Source: Oligoflexia bacterium
GTDB taxonomy: Bacteria > Bdellovibrionota > UBA1018
Direction: 5' to 3'
DNA: 64,000 nucleotides
Assembly: GCA_014376785.1 (NCBI GenBank)
Contig: JACMQW010000007.1
Coordinates: forward strand, 1 to 64,000
Shown: positions 56,155 to 64,000 of the stretch, piece after piece
Layout: every line of letters begins with the position of its first letter
How positions within the stretch are numbered: position 1 is the stretch's first letter
The notes under the pieces: generated by a model
Seen by the model: the letters and a program-made list of their open reading frames with translations, nothing else
Database searches by the model: none
Told to the model about the DNA's origin: nothing
Position numbers and translations under genes: made by a program

Positions 56155-57261
56155 ATGAAGTTCACCATTCACCGCAATCCTTTTCTGGAAGCTTTAAGCA
56201 AAGCCCAATCCGTGGTGGAGAAAAAGAACACGGTTCCCATTCTGGCAAACATTCTCTTCTCGGTAGACGGCGAAACGCTCTCTGTTTCAGCAACCGATTT
56301 AGAGGTTGGTCTGAAGTCCATGCTGGCGATCACTAAAGGGGAATCTGGCAAGGTGACGCTCTCTGCTAAATCCTTGCTCGATATCGTGAAGGAACTGCCT
56401 CAAGCGGAAATTGAAATTTCCAAAAAAGAAAATGATTGGGTGGAAATTGTCTGTGGGAAGTCTCGCTTCAAAGTCGTTTCTCTTTCCGCAAATGAGTACC
56501 CGGCACTTCCTGCGTTCGAAGAGAAAAAATACTTCGACGCAAAAATTGAAGGCCTAAAAGAAATGATCGACCGCACCAGCTTTGCGGTTTCCACTGATGC
56601 AACCCGGTACTTGATGAACGGGGTTTTCTTCGAGCCCCTCGAAAAAAACATCATGCGCATGACTGCAACCGACGGTCACCGCCTCGCATTCATGGACACT
56701 GAAGTTTTTTCGGTCATGCCCGAGTTTAAGAGAGGCGTGATCATCCCCCGTAAAGGTTTGATTGAACTTCGCAAATTTCTAGATGAAGGCGACGCGACTA
56801 TCGGTCTCGCGTTTGAGCGGGGTTACGTGTTTGCTCATCTGGGCGGAAGTTATCTTTTCATCCGACTCATTGAAGGCGAATATCCAGACTACCGTCAAGT
56901 TATCCCCAAGATGACCGATCGTGTGGCCAAGATCGATAAAGCAACTTTCCATCATGCGCTGAAAAGAGTGAGTCTTTTGGCTCATGAGAAATCGAAAGGC
57001 GTGAAATTTTCAATCCAGCCGGAAATGCTCACCATCTACTCGAGCAATCCCGACCTCGGAGAAGCGAAAGAAGAAATCGACGTGGAGTATTCGGGTGAAG
57101 CGATCTCGATTGGTTTTAATGCAAAATATTTACTCGAGTGCCTCGCAGTCACTCCGGTAGAAAAATTAGAGCTCCATTTCAAAGATCATTTGAGCCCGGG
57201 AATTCTAAGGGGTGAAGGCCAGCCAAATCACACCTATGTTGTCATGCCGATGAGGATCTAG
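56155..57261 (+). CDS. dnaN: DNA polymerase III beta sliding clamp
   Basis: 368 residues, normal length. N-terminus MKFTIHRNPFLEALSKAQSVVEKKNTVPILANILF and C-terminus HLSPGILRGEGQPNHTYVVMPMRI are standard for the clamp; three repeat domains are present. It tethers polymerase III to DNA. AAGAGGA four bases before the ATG is a good ribosome-binding site. recF follows after eight bases. Confidence 0.97.
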   Translation: MKFTIHRNPFLEALSKAQSVVEKKNTVPILANILFSVDGETLSVSATDLEVGLKSMLAITKGESGKVTLSAKSLLDIVKELPQAEIEISKKENDWVEIVCGKSRFKVVSLSANEYPALPAFEEKKYFDAKIEGLKEMIDRTSFAVSTDATRYLMNGVFFEPLEKNIMRMTATDGHRLAFMDTEVFSVMPEFKRGVIIPRKGLIELRKFLDEGDATIGLAFERGYVFAHLGGSYLFIRLIEGEYPDYRQVIPKMTDRVAKIDKATFHHALKRVSLLAHEKSKGVKFSIQPEMLTIYSSNPDLGEAKEEIDVEYSGEAISIGFNAKYLLECLAVTPVEKLELHFKDHLSPGILRGEGQPNHTYVVMPMRI

Positions 57262-57269
57262 ATCTCGCC

Positions 57270-61958
<4,689 letters not shown>

Positions 61959-61970
61959 CAGGAAAAATTT

Positions 61971-64000
61971 ATGGCTGAGAATGGTAACGTAGAAAACCAA
62001 GGGAACGTCACGAACGTCAATATCGAAGATGAAATGAGAGGAGCCTACCTCGATTACGCAATGAGCGTGATCGTGGGCCGCGCACTCCCCGACGTCAGGG
62101 ATGGATTAAAACCCGTGCACCGCCGGGTTCTCTTTTCGATGAACGAACAAAACATTACGCACAATCGACCGTTCGTAAAATCGGCGCGCGTGGTGGGAGA
62201 CGTCATCGGGAAATACCACCCTCACGGAGATACCGCCGTTTACGACGCCCTTGTTCGACTCGCCCAAGATTTCTCGCTTCGCTACCCTCTTATTCGCGGG
62301 CAGGGAAACTTCGGATCCGTGGACGGCGATTTCCCCGCAGCAATGCGGTACACCGAAGCGAAAATGGAGAAGATCACGGATGAACTTCTGGCAGATATCG
62401 ACAAGGAAACTGTCGATTTCGGCCCTAACTACGATGATTCCTTGCAGGAACCTCTCGTCCTACCTTCCCGATTGCCAAATCTTTTGATTAACGGATCCAG
62501 TGGGATCGCTGTGGGAATGGCCACGAATATTCCTCCGCACAACCTAACCGAAGTGGTGGACGCAACCCTTGCGCTCATCGAAAAGCCCCAGCTCTCAACC
62601 GATGATCTCCTTGAGTATGTGAAAGGACCCGACTTTCCGACCGCCGGTATTATTTTCGGTGGCAATGGAGTGAAAGAAGCTTACCGAACCGGTCGAGGTT
62701 CAGTCACCATGCGTGCTCGCGTCGATATCGAAACGCTTAAAAATGACCGAGAGCGAATCGTCATCACCGAAATTCCATATCAAGTGAATAAGGCGCGACT
62801 GATCGAGCGGATTGCGGACCTCGTTCGAGATAAAAAAATCGAAGGAATTTCTGATCTTCGTGACGAATCAGATCGAACGGGAATGCGAATCGTAGTCGAG
62901 ACGAAAAAAGGCGAAAACGCTAACGTTCTCTTAAATCGCCTCTACAAACTGACTCAGCTTCAAGACAATTTTTCCTACAACATGCTGGCCATTCATCAAG
63001 GGCAGCCAAAGACGTTTAATCTTCGCGACATGCTTTGGGCGTTTGTTGAGCACCGGAAAGACGTCGTGGTTCGCCGAACCATTTTCGAACTGAGAAAAGC
63101 GGAAGCGCGCGCGCACATTTTAGAAGGTCTTAAAAAAGCAGTCGAGCACATCGATGAAGTGATTGCCCTCATCAAAGGGTCCAAGGGGCCCGAGGAAGCT
63201 AAAGACGGCCTCCAAATTAAATTCCAGTTCAGTGAGATTCAAGCCCAAGCCATTTTGGAGATGCGTCTTCAAAGATTAACGGGTCTGGAACGCGATAAAA
63301 TCATCGATGAATACAATGAAATTTTGAAAGTAATCGGACGACTGAAGGAAATTCTCGGAAGCGAAAAGCTCGTATTTGGAATCATTGAGGCAGAACTTCG
63401 TGATATTCGTGATCGCTTCGGTGATAAGCGCCGAACCGAAATCATCTACAACGCGACGAGCGAGTTCGAAGAAGAAGAACTGATCGCCGATACTGAGACC
63501 CTCGTTTCGATTACCCATACGGGATACATCAAGCGAACGGATCCTTCTCAGTTCCGCTCCCAGCACCGTGGCGGTAAGGGAATCAAGGGGATGACCACGA
63601 CGGAAGAAGATTTCGTCACGTCGATCTACCACACCAACACGCTCTCTTTTCTTCTCTGTTTCACTGATAAAGGCCGGATGTACTGGCTGAAAGTGTACAA
63701 GATTCCTGAGGCGGCACGGACAGCGAAAGGCAAGGCGATCGTTAACCTGCTGGCCCTTCAGCCGAATGAGAAGATCAAAGCGATCCTTCCAGTGAAAGAA
63801 TTCACGGATAATGAGTTTATTATTATGGTGACGCGAAATGGGATCATCAAGAAAACCGCCCTTTCGGACTTCTCAAATGTCCGCGCGGCCGGAATCATCG
63901 CGCTGACGACCGATGAAGGCGATGAACTAAACAACGCGCGAATCACTCACGGCACAAACGATATTTTCCTTTGTTCTCGAGAAGGAATGTCCATTCGATT
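61971..64000 (+). CDS. gyrA: DNA gyrase subunit A, cut by the window end
   Basis: 676 codons are visible, open to the last base. The breakage-reunion domain starts [22 protein letters not shown]; the catalytic tyrosine is Y128 in AAMRYTE. The quinolone-determining segment reads [13 protein letters not shown], with Thr88 at the place of Escherichia coli Ser83 and Asp92 at Asp87. The C-terminal beta-pinwheel begins after about residue 505 with the GyrA-box [10 protein letters not shown]. It supercoils DNA with GyrB. AGGAAAAATTT precedes the ATG. Confidence 0.97.
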   Translation, partial: MAENGNVENQGNVTNVNIEDEMRGAYLDYAMSVIVGRALPDVRDGLKPVHRRVLFSMNEQNITHNRPFVKSARVVGDVIGKYHPHGDTAVYDALVRLAQDFSLRYPLIRGQGNFGSVDGDFPAAMRYTEAKMEKITDELLADIDKETVDFGPNYDDSLQEPLVLPSRLPNLLINGSSGIAVGMATNIPPHNLTEVVDATLALIEKPQLSTDDLLEYVKGPDFPTAGIIFGGNGVKEAYRTGRGSVTMRARVDIETLKNDRERIVITEIPYQVNKARLIERIADLVRDKKIEGISDLRDESDRTGMRIVVETKKGENANVLLNRLYKLTQLQDNFSYNMLAIHQGQPKTFNLRDMLWAFVEHRKDVVVRRTIFELRKAEARAHILEGLKKAVEHIDEVIALIKGSKGPEEAKDGLQIKFQFSEIQAQAILEMRLQRLTGLERDKIIDEYNEILKVIGRLKEILGSEKLVFGIIEAELRDIRDRFGDKRRTEIIYNATSEFEEEELIADTETLVSITHTGYIKRTDPSQFRSQHRGGKGIKGMTTTEEDFVTSIYHTNTLSFLLCFTDKGRMYWLKVYKIPEAARTAKGKAIVNLLALQPNEKIKAILPVKEFTDNEFIIMVTRNGIIKKTALSDFSNVRAAGIIALTTDEGDELNNARITHGTNDIFLCSREGMSIR

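Overview
The window is a contiguous, chromosomal, gene-dense stretch of a Gram-negative, flagellated bacterium. The set of rpmH-rnpA-yidD-yidC-mnmE-mnmG-rsmG-parA-parB-bactofilin on one side of the origin, dnaA-oriC-dnaN-recF-gyrB-gyrA on the other, a split F1Fo operon with b and b' subunits, and peptidoglycan-salvage genes all fit a Bdellovibrio-like member of the Bdellovibrionota. That placement is inference from gene order and protein character, not from a marker search. No rRNA, tRNA, CRISPR array, insertion sequence or prophage gene was recognised. Start sites were moved where a Shine-Dalgarno sequence or an ATGA overlap argued for it.

Layout. 1-2.6 kb: peptidoglycan sugar salvage (amgK end, murU, anmK). 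2.6-4.9 kb: envelope proteins of unknown function. 3.8-14.5 kb, minus strand: a flagellar rod/ring/hook-junction operon (flgF, flgG, flgA, flgH, flgI, a small ORF, flgJ, flgM, flgN, flgK, flgL, csrA, fliW, then a cysteine-rich secreted protein). 14.8-20.1 kb: one-carbon metabolism (folD, gcvT, gcvH against a convergent gcvP, with a bidirectional terminator between). 20.2-29.4 kb: a TonB-like protein, a class A penicillin-binding protein, a patatin-like lipoprotein that has lost its catalytic serine, tlyA, dxs, xseB and a MltD-type lytic transglycosylase. 29.5-38.3 kb: a 953-residue envelope protein and the F1/b part of the ATP synthase (no atpB or atpE). 38.4-43.6 kb: bactofilin, parB, parA, rsmG, mnmG with two perfect parS sites. 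43.7-51.6 kb: a secreted Cys/His protein, then an acyl-CoA module (hbd, crotonase, acyl-CoA dehydrogenase, coenzyme B12 mutase in two subunits) downstream of mnmE. 51.6-64 kb: yidC, yidD, rnpA, rpmH, dnaA, oriC, dnaN, recF, gyrB, fabH, gyrA (cut by the window end).

The most striking observations are: (i) atpA, in an otherwise intact ATP synthase operon, carries a single in-frame TAA at codon 84, exactly where a glutamate is expected; (ii) the B12 mutase has the Phe/Gln substrate-pocket pair of isobutyryl-CoA mutase, which fits the butyryl-CoA oxidation genes beside it and suggests an isobutyrate/valine-to-crotonyl-CoA route rather than methylmalonyl-CoA metabolism; (iii) the patatin-like lipoprotein next to the class A PBP gene has Glu in place of the nucleophilic Ser; (iv) fabH sits between gyrB and gyrA; (v) the dnaA-dnaN gap is a well-formed oriC with TTATCCACA and TTATCCCCA boxes. 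The only stretch longer than 300 bases without a gene is this oriC gap (55510-56154).
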